From contig JAJFPB010000003.1 of NCBI GenBank assembly GCA_020881915.1, positions 4,960,001 to 5,024,000 of the forward strand: 64,000 nt of DNA, written 5' to 3'. Made by a program: the position numbers and the translations under genes. The stretch is from Paramyrothecium sp. XJ0827 (Eukaryota; Ascomycota; Sordariomycetes; Hypocreales; Stachybotryaceae). Position 1 is the first letter of the stretch; every line of letters starts with the position of its first letter. Below are positions 44,794 through 55,786 of the stretch, piece after piece. Under the pieces are notes generated by a model, which worked only from the letters and a program-made list of their open reading frames with translations, was not told the origin of the DNA and searched no databases.

Positions 44794-46592
44794 AAAGGTG
44801 TCGTTCAGACCTTCAACTGTAGAGCCTGGCCAGATGAATCGAGGAAATTCTTCTCAATCATTAGCATTCAACTCGATTATATCTTGGTTCAGACGCTTTC
44901 AACCACGACGAGCAAATTTGTCGTGTAGATTTTGTCTAGTTATCAGTTAGATTAGCATCAATTGTATCCCAACAATAATAGGTGGTGGGTGTCACGACCG
45001 ATCTCCATCTCAGTCGCAGTCATGGCGCAAAAGTTACTACCTGAGAAGAGAACGCCCAGAATACCTAATCTCACCCTGCCGCTCCACGACTCGTTAATGA
45101 AGCACTTACGTCCGCCGCGCCCAAAGCTTCACGGACTTCCGGCCAGCGGGATACCTGTAAAGTTATCCTCGAGCAAAGACCTGGTCTAGGCCATGGTAAC
45201 TTGCTCATCGCACACCCTTGGCAGAACGTTCGCTTCAACTAAATTGGGATTGCCTGTCGTTCCTGCTCCCGCATGCCACTAAATTGCGGGTATTGTCTTC
45301 TCCGGAACACGGGATCATTTCATTTACAGAAGTATGCTGCGAAATCGTGATATCACGGCCAATCTAAACGTGTGCGCATGCGCGCCGCGCAAATTTCGCT
45401 GATCATTTCCCGAGGTTGCCTCCATGGAGGAGTGCCCTGTTTGAAGCCGAGCGGTATCAATGAGCTGCTTGAGAGGGGCTGTAACGTTGAGCTAGGAGGC
45501 ATTGAGACAGCAGATTACAGGGCTTGTCAGATTGGCCAATCCGCGTGGTTCATGAGCGGCTACTGCATGATGATAGATTGCAAAACATACGGGTCAATGA
45601 TGATGCCCAGCGTCTGACATTAACCAAGGTCTGTTGGAGGCTTGATTGGGGATGAAGCCCAACTCTTAACGAACCGCAAAGTCGCTCTTGTTTAGGGGCA
45701 TTGGTCTCCAAGGGCCCCAGGCGACTGAAGAGCATCGATACCCACTCGATCGGGATTGCTTCCTGGAATGGAAGCCGGAAGCCCTACAGCCGCGGTAGTT
45801 TCAAGCTCTAATCTTCCCCCGATCCGTCCTGTTCCAGGCCTTCGCCTCCACCCTGTGCTTAGCTCCGGACTGTGTGCTGCCGTAAATGTTACCGACAGAA
45901 GGCAATGCCCGCTAGCCCTGCGATTGTGTTCGCCGAACCCCGGATGATCCTGCGGGATTATGCTTCTCCAACGGGAGTCGCTTCCGACCCTGCCGTTAAG
46001 CGCCGGCCTGCACGGGCAATTTGATTGCCTATTGATCAGACGCAAGTGCGACAAACAACACAGTTTGTCCGTATGCGACAGAGTGCCGGTTTAATACGAG
46101 CACACCGTGTCCATCTCCAGTCCAATCACAGCACAGTGCACGTCTGGGTTCATTGAAGGACAGCGAGGAAACATGGAAGAGCTAGAACTTCCACACAAAT
46201 ATCCTGTTTGGAAACTACGTCTTACATAGACTACTTGGCCCTCCTCACTTCTCGCTCCCACAAAGAACGTGACTCAAATGTAACTCCGTGATATTTAGAA
46301 GACATGGGAGGGTCAACTAAAAGTGCTGTTAACATTGAAGATTCCTTCATGGCAGCCAGTGGGATGATAGACTCGTCGGCAACAATGCATCAAAGATGCG
46401 GCTAAAAGCGATACAGATGCCCCCTTGACTGGGAACTTCAGATGACGAGAGAATGCTGAGTGTATCTGAGTATAACACTATCGCTTATTATAGTCCTAAC
46501 AGAAGAACATATTACCTCTTAGCTTGGTAAGGCATAATGGCAAGTCTAGCTAACTCCAATCTTGTAGCTAAAGGCTACTATAGCATCTTCAA
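44794..46592. other. Gene-poor region
   Basis: About 1.8 kb with no supported gene. The stretch around 46440-46600 is AT-rich and TA-dinucleotide-heavy, as in RIP-affected or old transposon-derived sequence. Overlapping short frames appear random. Likely marks the right border of the cluster. Confidence 0.45.
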
Positions 46593-47459
46593 TTATCCCG
46601 GTACCTCATATCTTTGTGTGTCAGGTACCTCAAACTTTTGTTCGGCCCCCGGAAGCTCGTAGGTAGCAACACTATCAATCTCATGTAAGGCCTCGAGCCT
46701 AGGTTGGCCTCTAGATCCCCTTCTCCAGCAAATGAATGCGGCAAGGCCCACAAGGACGGCGCACCCAACACCAACGCCGATTCCAATGCCGATTTTGGTC
46801 GAGGAGCTAGGCGGCCGCGGTGGCTCGGAGTCATCCCCAGGTGGAGACACAGACGTACTGGACGATCGAGATGAGGTGTTTGATATTGTCAGCTTTGACA
46901 CGGTTGGATTCGGCGTAACACTCGTATTTGGTATTGACGTGGTTGTTGTACCGTTTGTCACAACCTCCCCGACACCAGCTAGTCTGATGGAAGTCTCGGA
47001 CCCTGTGTGTTATCAGATTCTGTCTTCTAGATCTACTGGCCACTTACCTTCCACCGCAAAGGGATCATCGCAGCCCGCCTGGGCCTCTCTCCCTCCCTGC
47101 TCGTACAAACGATATGACCGCAAACAATAATATTTGCCGGGCGCACATCTCCAAGCGAAGCCAATGTCGCCCTCTGTCTCCTTGCAATACGTCGGGCAGC
47201 TTTCGTCCTCCCACGTCTGATCCGTACAAGTCCCTCGAGCATACCAGTCTTTAGTGCCTTGGGTGTGTGGACCGCCGCCACGGAAATAGCACAGGCCGTT
47301 GTCTAAGCAGTTTTGGCCTATATAGCAGCATATCGACTCAGCTTCGTCTGTGCACGGAAAATAATCCTCAGCGACGAGGCCGTTGGGGTAGTAGCATTGT
47401 CTATCGCACAGCGCTATGGGAATGAAGCTGGCGAGGCCGAACAAGAGTGTGGTCCGCAT
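46593..47459 (-). CDS. Cysteine-rich single-pass membrane protein (unknown function)
   Basis: Not assigned to a named family. Exons 47459-47048 and 47002-46593 give 273 aa. The signal peptide MRTTLLFGLASFIPIALC is followed by an extracellular domain with many cysteines (RQCYYPNGLVAEDYFPC, SICCYIGQNCLDNGLC, TYCKETEGD, WRCAPGKYYCLR). Then come a Ser/Thr/Pro-rich stretch, a transmembrane helix (IGIGIGVGVGCAVLVGLAAF), a stop-transfer CWRRG, and a cytosolic tail ending QRYEVPG with repeated VPG/LPG-like elements (ATYELPGAEQKFEVPDTQ). This architecture recalls fungal cell-wall sensor or plasma-membrane surface proteins. No homologue is recalled with certainty. Confidence 0.82.
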
Positions 47460-48815
47460 AATCACAGCGGTTGATAATATCAGGACATTTTCCAGAGTCA
47501 AATTCAACCATCAGGCGCTTAAGGTGGGAGATGCCAGGAAGCACTGCATATAACGGCTTTTCCCCGTGCTCCGTGGCCCCTTATTCTCCTTGCACAGTTT
47601 TGCAAGTCACTGCGATAGGGGAGAAGTCGCCGATCGCTTGTGATCATTGCGTGCCAGTGGCGCCGATTTCTGCTACGGAACAGGCAGCTGCTTGTGCACA
47701 ATGTAGCACTGGAGGGGACACTTGAGGTTGGAGCGTAACGCGGATGCAACTCTGCGTTTCCGACCGGCATCGCCCCCTAACCAATGACACTCTACCCGGT
47801 ATAGCGTAATCCTGGCCATGTATCTTGGCTATTTACTAAATAGGATGGTGACATTCTTAAGCTCAATTTCAGGGTAGCAGTGTCGGCAGCCAGCCAACTA
47901 AGACGTTGGCCCTTGATCTGCAGGTGTTGTTAGAGATTAAAATAGTAGCTGGCTGAGGGTGCTGAGATAGGCCTTGCGTTACACCCTGAATATGATCCGG
48001 TACTGAAACGCAGCACGTTTTCTGCAGACGCGGGATTAAGCCCAACACGAATCAAGTCGCAAGACAAGCTGTAAGAAGCCGGAGTGCAAGATCTTGAGCG
48101 CTTTCCCTCCTGGTCCATTAAGCTGCGGTCCGAAACCCAACTTTAGTATATTTTACCCCAACGATTACTTCATTCGAAACGAGATTCGAGCTTGAAATCC
48201 CAATAAATCCGATAGAACTCTGAGATTCTACTAATCCCACCCAACTGGGTTCCCTCCCAGGCCCTGATGAGAACCCTGATATCCTAGGGAAGAGGAAGAG
48301 TAACATAACATTGTGGAAAAGTACGTCCCTGGAAAGGCTTGTCAAGCCACCCGGGGTTCTGAAACCTGAACAAGGGTGCTCAATCGGAAGATGCCGAATA
48401 TCACTACTATCGGCAAAATCCTGACGGCAGCAGGCCCTTTAGATAAGGGCTTTAGCGAGCAACCCAGCCAGCCGGGAGCCAAACCAGCTACCACTACCAT
48501 CGCCGAAAAGGATGCCGGGCCCACTAAGGCCCCCAACCCATCCAGTTTCATCCTGTCGTAAGTGAGCATCTTCACCGGAATCAGCACTAGGTGGGTCCCA
48601 ACTGGCTCGATTTCGCCAGCGAGGTGGTACAGGATAGCTAATAAGATAGCCACCGCATAGTCATGTTAGAGTCATCTTTACCTCTTTTGATATGTAACCT
48701 TAAGCTTTACGTCTTTCAATTACTACATGTATGAAGAAAACAGCATAGTAAGGAAACTGGATTGGTTATGTAAAGTAGAATCCACTCAATAACTACCTAA
48801 TGCTTGATTACATAC
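47460..48815. other. Gene-poor region
   Basis: Minus-strand frames at 48118-48345 and 48342-48653 are hydrophobic in places but show no motif I recognise. No reliable gene or RNA. Confidence 0.4.
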
Positions 48816-49320
48816 CTACTTTCGAGAATCCTTCCTTTCCTTAAGCCTTCTATGTACATTCTTAGTGTCTACTAGCTCAAACACGATAGTATCCACGGCC
48901 GGTTTCAAAGCTTTGTTATCGATGAACTTCATAAGATCCCTAAGTTAAGACCTAAATCCACCGAGAAGACCGCGAATAGTGCAGGTCTATGTAAAAGCAA
49001 AGAAAAGAGGCACCGATTTCGCTTCTCCTCCCACATATTCTGCTATAATCACGATGCCCTCCACACGTATAGCTGCGAGAGTCTGTGGAAGCGTTTCATT
49101 ACCTCCATTATCTATAATCATGTTAAAACCCCTCCGGTGAGGTGTAAGGTCGCGAGCTTCTTTGCCCCAGATCTCTGAACTGGTGCGGTAGTCAACCATA
49201 TAAGCTGCGCTGGCGGCCTGCAAACTTGCTGCTTTCTCGGGGGTTAACGTGGTCGCCAATGGTAGAACCAGCCGCCACCGCAATTTATAATGTAGTAATG
49301 CCTAGAACAGAGATTGGGAG
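48816..49320 (-). pseudogene. Decayed zinc-type alcohol dehydrogenase (MDR) C-terminal remnant
   Basis: From high to low coordinates the minus strand reads fragments of an MDR dehydrogenase: AVAAGST, a frameshift, TPEKAASLQAASAAYMVDYR, EIWGKEARDLTPHRRGF, MIIDNGGNETLPQTLAAIRV and KSVPLFFAFT. An in-frame TAG (48989-48987) follows, then TCTIRGLLGGFRS, a TAA, and LRDLMKFIDNKALKPAVD with IVFELVDTKNVHRRLKERK to a final TAG at 48818-48816. These follow the Rossmann-fold and C-terminal order of fungal zinc-binding dehydrogenases. The two internal stops lie where Gln is plausible, consistent with C-to-T changes. The catalytic N-terminal half is missing. Confidence 0.75.
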
Positions 49321-51484
49321 TCTTACGGGATGGGGCGAGGAGTACCCGAAAGGGAGGAAGATACCGGCAGCATCGTGTCTGGTGCTGCGATGTTGGCTCA
49401 GTGTGCCGCCGAAAGACAGGAGATTGCATGAACAGAGGCCAAGGGGCAGGGGACGGGGGATGCCTGGGAGACAGCTTAGAAGACAGCATGGATGAGGGAC
49501 TGGAGACACGAATTCCAATGGACAGGGTAGTGTGGCAGAGAGGGTGGTAATTGCGGCGGTGTCTTCTAGTCGCTAGTTATCGGCACGGACGTTGTTGTGA
49601 TGCTATCGTAGGGGTTGGCGCCACAATCACTGTCATCTTCTCCCGAACACAACCTCCAAGACGCCAGCCGAGTTCCCTACGATGTATTCACGATACGTGC
49701 AACAAACTCTCAAGCCTGTTCCAGAATATCTCCTAGAGACAGGCACAAGGGCACGGCATGGCTGCGCACTTGAGTTGCGTTGCCCAAAAAAGATCGAAGT
49801 CCATCCAGCCAAAAGCAGCTTCATACTCAGACAAAGACCCTGCGCTACCAGATAGCTTCACTTGTAGATTTTAGGAGTCGCCTCGTGGATAGTCATCGAC
49901 AATGCTTCTGATCGAGATCACGAAAGCTGCGGCCATCGTCATGGACGTGGCAATGTGCCCTCCGGAATTGTAACCGGGATCTTAGCACGGTTTTTGGAGA
50001 CGTAAGGCCTTAGAACTTCTGAGGCACAAGAAAAGATGGTTGAGTGGTCCTCGTATGTGATGCAACGGATACGATACTGTATGGTGGTCCACGGGTCACA
50101 ACTCGCAGTCCCAATCGGATCGCTTTTCTGAGCCGGATTCCTTAGCCATCTCGACCCAGGCGTCGAGAATTGTCTTTGGCTCGTACTGGACGCGCTCAAG
50201 CGCTATATCGCTTCCTCGAGGGTTTCGTCGTAGCTGAGACGTCCGATATCGAGGAGGCATTGTTGCTGCTGCCCGGCTGGCTACTGGATTCTGGAGCGGG
50301 AGATTTATTGGGTTGGGCAGCGCAAAAGCGTCAACGGAGCTGATGACGACAGATAAGGTGACGGATTTTGCGCGATCATAATGAACCAGTCCATGGTGAA
50401 GGAACGAGGCTGAGGCGTGAGGTCGTGGATCCCTTCCATCGTGGATAATCTCATTTCGTCTATTGGTAGGACAGGCAAATGACACGTACTGAATGGCCAG
50501 AGCCAGCGAGGAGTGGAGACACGCGATGCCTGCCGCCTCGTGACAATTTAATTGAGACAGGGGTCTGGCTGGTTTTTCGTACGTAAAACAGCCTATCACA
50601 GGCATACCCAAAGCAGCTGTGCCGTTTCCTTGGTCTGGAGGACAGGGACCTCGGGTTGGTTTCCCAAAGCAGTTCTGTGGCTGTAGGGTAGGCTTCGACC
50701 CCCAATCGTGTGTCGTGGCAAGGGAGAGCACCTGCTATGCTATTCGTGATTGATCGTCATTGACCAGAGATGAAAGACAGTGGCTCACATGAGTCCTTTG
50801 AGAACATTCAATTGTTGTTTTGGATTTGACACATTAGGCTGTGAGTAGTGCGGGCATATTCCCCCGACTGAAAGGTAGAGGCCAAATGTGCAAGAAGCGT
50901 GGCATGACAGACACTTACATTCCATGCGGGGCTCAATCAAGTTTCCCGACATACACTTCTAGGCAAATCCACATGTTTGTTACATAGGTTTATACAAATG
51001 ACTCTGCCGCCCCTATCTACATCATAACCATTTTGCCTAGGTTCAGGTTACTTTGAGATATCTTGTTCGCCTCGATAGCCATGTCATACTGTCATACCAG
51101 CAACAAGCGTAACTGGATCGAACGCCACAAAAATCTCATTGTTCGGGACATCTTGGATTATTTAAATGATAAGATCCAGGGCGAGATTAAGATTCATTTT
51201 TATTTTTAATTACTTTATATTATTATAATCTTTTATTTTAGTATTCATCGCTAGTCTAACAGGATATTTCCAACAGGCTAATTTCTGGCCCCACGTAGCG
51301 CAAGTATAGTATGCGGTAGACCTCTACTAGTCCCCAAGCAAGCAAGCAAGCATTGGCAGCTGGGTGGTGACGTGACGCGGGGCTTTGATCACGCTTTCAC
51401 CCTTATTACTATTATTTAGAGGAAGAGCCTCCTGTGCTGCGAAATACCTCATGCGATGTCATTCTCAAATCTTGTCCAAATACC
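49321..51484. other. Gene-poor region, partly AT-rich
   Basis: A 211-codon minus-strand frame (50096-50731) and later fragments (for example LSGSAGSLSEYEAAFGWMDF near 49830) have a coding-like look but no recognised family and no consistent splice pattern. The stretch 51150-51250 is strongly AT-rich. No supported gene; the promoter of the histidine phosphatase is at the right end. Confidence 0.4.
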
Positions 51485-52132
51485 ATGTCCCCTTTGATAT
51501 ACCTAGTTCGACATGCAGAATCAGAACATAATGTTTCAAAAGACTTCTCACAAAGGGACCCGCCTCTCACCTCTTTAGGTCTTTCTCAAGCATCAGCCTT
51601 GGCCAATACGTTCCCTGATCCAGGGTCAATCGCCACTGTATTCACTTCTCCACTCACGCGCACCCTACAGACGACATTGGCGGGCTTTTCCCATATCCTA
51701 AGCCAACAATACCTCAAGAACAATGGCAACGAAGAAGGTGCCCATCTCATCATAGACCAGGACCTACAGGAGCGAAGCAACCTTCCCTGTGATACAGGAT
51801 CCAGACGTTCTGCGCTAGAGATAGCCTTTCCACACCTCGACTTCAGCATTCTGGATGAGGATTGGTTTGTTAAAGACGGCCTCTACGCGGCCGACGATTC
51901 TGCGGTTGCTGCACGAGCTAAAAGATTTCGGGAGAGGTTGCGAGATACGATTCAAGACATTCAGGGGAGCAAAGCTTCCTACGGGCGGAAGAATGTTATC
52001 GTTGTAACACATGGCGTATTCATGAAGCACCTTTGTGAAGACATGACGATTGATCTTCCTAAGACAGGCTGGAAGACTTTTGTGATTGGCAATGGGGCTG
52101 ACGGTGAGGTGGTATTGAATCCCATTCAATAA
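51485..52132 (+). CDS. Histidine phosphatase superfamily protein (phosphoglycerate-mutase-like)
   Basis: Predicted phosphohydrolase, 215 aa, intronless. The start chosen is ATG at 51485 so that the catalytic strand follows immediately (MSPLIYLVRHAESEHN); an earlier in-frame ATG at 51434 adds only a short extension. The RHA(E) motif carries the phospho-accepting His9 or equivalent. TSPLTRTLQTT supplies the second conserved Arg, and VIVVTHGVFMKHL the second catalytic His. Length and motifs fit small cytosolic branch members that dephosphorylate sugars or other metabolites; the exact substrate is not inferable. Confidence 0.9.
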   Translation: MSPLIYLVRHAESEHNVSKDFSQRDPPLTSLGLSQASALANTFPDPGSIATVFTSPLTRTLQTTLAGFSHILSQQYLKNNGNEEGAHLIIDQDLQERSNLPCDTGSRRSALEIAFPHLDFSILDEDWFVKDGLYAADDSAVAARAKRFRERLRDTIQDIQGSKASYGRKNVIVVTHGVFMKHLCEDMTIDLPKTGWKTFVIGNGADGEVVLNPIQ

Positions 52133-53799
52133 ATTATAATGTCGGTCCTTCAACGCATTTCATGAGCCGCCATAGTGACAATAACCTCGGGGCTTAAAAT
52201 GCCTGACTTGTCTCATAAACACGCCCATTGGATTCGCTTCTATCATCGACGCAAACAAATTACATTTCAACCTGTGTAACACATCGCGACCTGGACAGTT
52301 CGTTCATCTCTTAATTCGTCTTGCCCTTTTGTGACTGCATATAATTCTGAACAAAACCTGCAACTCTTCATATTTGCGTTGGTGCAGACGCTGATGTTCG
52401 TCAATTCACCGTGTAAGAGGACCGAGGTTTGCTTGGCGCATCACAACTGATTCTATTCGTAGACCGTTGTGTGTCGCTGGACTTTACGTAAAGCAACTAT
52501 TCGCCTTCCTAACTTGATTCATGTTAACACTGCTCCACAGGGCCTGTAATCAGTGCTCTATATTCTTGCCAGCTTTTCCAGTGGGTCCTGTCTCTCCACG
52601 ACGGGTCTTGTCATAGCTTGCTGAGGAGGAGAACGGAGACAATGAGTGCAATTCTCAGGTCGACGATGAAATCGTGGAAAGTCAAGATTGTCTCGATTTT
52701 GATGCAGGATCTGCGCGCTGTACCGTAAGTTGCCCAAGCTTCAACTCCCAAATGACGCCGGGTTAACAGTGATCGATTGCAGTTGAGGGCAGTTGCCGGT
52801 AATGGGAAAAGACATGTACGGCAAATGTAGGGTTCTGTCCGCAGTCTGAGATTGATCTGCGATGCAGCTTGGCAGTATAGTGCAAAGCACCATATTCTTT
52901 GGGTCTGGCTCCGCAATCCACACTTTTCTTTACTGGCTCGAGTTGAGAGCGACTCGGAGCTTGTAGATTTACAAGAATGGATCTGAACGTTTTCAGAATT
53001 GATACGAGTTAGTTAACCACGAATCTGGATTTTTGTCCAGACGGTTGCTTTCAGTGGCGATCATGGCATTGTAACTTTGAAAACTGGCCATCACTTAGCC
53101 GCCTGCGACCGCTGACTTACGCCATCGTGCCTCAGCAGTTGGTTGCGTCGCTCAGATGTTTTTTGGCGTCACTGGCGAACTGGCCCGGGAGATGAAGAAG
53201 TCAGAAGAGTTGATGCGCACATGTGTATGAAGCGGAAATCCAGGATCGACATACCGGCAAAGGATGCGATTCCATGTGACCAGCCTGCCTGCATCAGCTA
53301 CACGGATCTGGGACCCGACGAAGGGCAATAACCAGACTTTTTTTTCTTCCCCGATCATTTGTCGCCACGCATCGCTAAATAAGCAGACTCGACAAGTCTC
53401 GAATCATGGCGCGCGCTCTGGAGCTCCACATGGTGCTCAGCTGCTGGTCGCCAAGTTTGGTCACTGGGACAGCCCGTGAGATCAGCCTCACCGGCACCAG
53501 ACAACCAAAGAATGGGGAAACGACATCACCAGTTCCCCGGTCGGGGACTGTCCGGCTTTTCGGTCAGATCGCCTCGAGAGACAAGGCCATTGATGGGCGC
53601 TTCCAAGGTTGTTGGTAGTTGGGCTCAGGTGAGGCATTTGGTTACCTTGAATCAACAATCACCCCATTGTTCAATTGAAGCCTTTCGGAGCAGAGCAGCA
53701 CAATCACCGATTCAGCAAGCGTGCTTCCAGTTACCCTGTAGATCTCCAGGGCGGGCCGGGTTTCGGCCAGTAACTGAAACTGCCTCCAACGGCTCAGCT
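52133..53799. other. Intergenic region
   Basis: Minus-strand frames at 52611-52923 are short, mutually overlapping and without recognised motifs. No supported gene. Confidence 0.4.
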
Positions 53800-55695
53800 G
53801 CGTCGAGTGTGGCTCACGGTTCGGCCTCGTGTTCCGCAGCTTAGCGCCCTGACCCCCTTCCCATCCTCTTCCATTCGCCTTCGCCTTTCCGTCCCGACGA
53901 ATTATTACTCGTCTTCTTTTTATAACAAAGCTGAACGTGTTTTGCTCTGCCGGAGACACGACGCTAGACATCGTTTCGACAGGACCAGGGGCATCAGCGA
54001 CCACAATTGTCCGTTGCCAAGGTCCCCTCGTCAGCCAATCCCACTCGGGGCCCCGGTCAGGCTTGGCATCATTAAGCTCGCCTATTTCCACTAGTTTCGG
54101 AGTGAGCACGCGCATTGCCGCTTCGAGGAAGGGCGCTGACCCTCCAGCCGTCCCCCTACCGCGGTGCCCAACCAGCAAAGGCAGAGAGCCCAGGGCCAGA
54201 ACCAAAGCTGCCCCCGCATCGGCCCTATTCACCTCAGTCTCGATCCGGCCAACAGGTTCCACCTGGAATGACGGCCCGGCGAGCGAGGTCGAGCGTTTGA
54301 CACCTTTCCCCCGTGATATGATCCCACGGTGAAAGCTTCGATGGGCGGGCCAGCCAGCCCTAGGCCCCAACCCCAGAGCGGCAATGTCGCCCCAGGCGCC
54401 TCGCCTCGCCTGGCCTGGCCTGGCCTGGCCATGCCGTTGCCAATGAGACGGGTCCTGACGAAGCTCTGGCGGCTTCCCTCAGCCGGGCCCTGGAGAGATC
54501 GCTTCCGATGTGGTCTGCGGGCATCGTGGCCCCGCGTCCAGATTGGGCTCGACACAATGGCAGCGCGCAGGATGCGGATGGTGATGCCATTCCCACTCAG
54601 GCGACCGCAACTTCGCAGCTCCGCGACCGTCACGGTGAAGCTCGCTCTGGGCTCTGGCTCTCCTTGTTCTCCTTTCGCAATGGCTTCAAACAGACGAAAT
54701 CTCGCCAAAAAAATCCCACGAGGAAGCCTCCCTTGGCCATGCCGTAGGGCGCACCCCCCTTTTCCCACCTCCCTTTCCTTTTCCTCCCTCTGAAGCGAGT
54801 TGATCCGCGCTTTGAGGCACTTCACTTTGATTGCAGTGCAACCACACGGGGGCCCCATCCTAGGGCCTGGGCATCGCGTGGCTGTTGCATCGTACAGAGA
54901 AATGCTTGGGCGCCATGCTGTATGTACCGTAGAGTACGGCACGGCGGTAGCTTAGCTAGTAGGGGCCCGCAATCAAACGAGTTTGATTTGCCCAATTCCC
55001 CCCGCGAACCCCTGCAAATTCTCCTGAGTGAGAGTTCCTCCGGATCGCCTGATTGAAGATCTCCGTGAGCGGCGGCGCGCGCGACCAACAGTCCAGTCTC
55101 TCTGGCTCGATTTGGCCTTCTGCTGCTGCCGCCGAAAACTTACTCACGGTGCGCGTCTGCCCCAATGGATCCCAAATCCGCCCAGCCGAAGGAAACCCCA
55201 TTGCCTCGATCCTGATTGACGCCGTGCCGCAAGGGCGCATGGGTTTGGATTGGGCTGGCTTGGTGTGGCGCGCCAGAGGGAGGGTGGTATCTGAAGGATT
55301 CGCGTGGCACGACGAGGGCTTTGCATTGGGACACTTGCTTGCTCCGTGGACGAAGGCCCTTGTCCGGGGGCCCGGCTACCTGCCAGTCTGGCTCTGGTCT
55401 TGGCATGTTCCTGCGTTCCCCCTTTGGGCCCGGCCCTGAGGCAACGCGAGCCGAAATCACAGCTGGAGTAATCCCCATATCCGGGGTAGGCCCATGCTTG
55501 TTTCCCATGGACGCTGCCCCAGATGCCCGTTGGCCGCCCACCCTCTCGGATCTTGGTTTGATCTTGCGTGCATTTCTGGTTCGGATTTGTGGCAGCGGGA
55601 TCCGACACCGTCGCTTAACCGCTGCTATGTGAGCTCGCAGAGGGAGACAAGAAAATAATCATAAAGGCGACGCTGCTGCCCATCCCTCGAGACCC
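53800..55695. other. Long GC-rich upstream region with overlapping open frames on both strands
   Basis: About 1.9 kb of clearly GC-rich DNA ahead of the sugar transporter. Many long open frames overlap on both strands (for example minus 53642-54370 and 54229-54942, plus 55216-55632), which is what high GC content produces by chance. None shows a domain, signal peptide or splice-supported continuation. A short tandem of TGGCC occurs near 54410-54432. It may be an extended promoter or noncoding-transcript region. Confidence 0.45.
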
Positions 55696-55786
55696 TCTCT
55701 CTCCCCTTCCATCGTCTCCATCATCATCCTCGCCCCGGTCTTCTTCGCCTCAAGAATTGACCCAGTGGTAACACCCGATCACCAAA
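55696..55786 (+). promoter_or_regulatory. CT-rich core promoter and leader of the sugar transporter
   Basis: A pyrimidine-rich tract (CTCTCTCTCCCCTTCC and CATCATCATCCTCGCC) lies just before the ATG, which has a CACCAAAATGGCC context. Such tracts and contexts are typical of highly expressed fungal genes. Confidence 0.55.

Noticed and set aside
50096..50731. 211-codon minus-strand frame
   Set aside because: No motif, no plausible continuation by splicing.
53642..54942. Two long minus-strand frames in the GC-rich region
   Set aside because: Overlap with other frames on both strands; low-complexity Arg/Gly/Pro-rich composition with no motif or signal.
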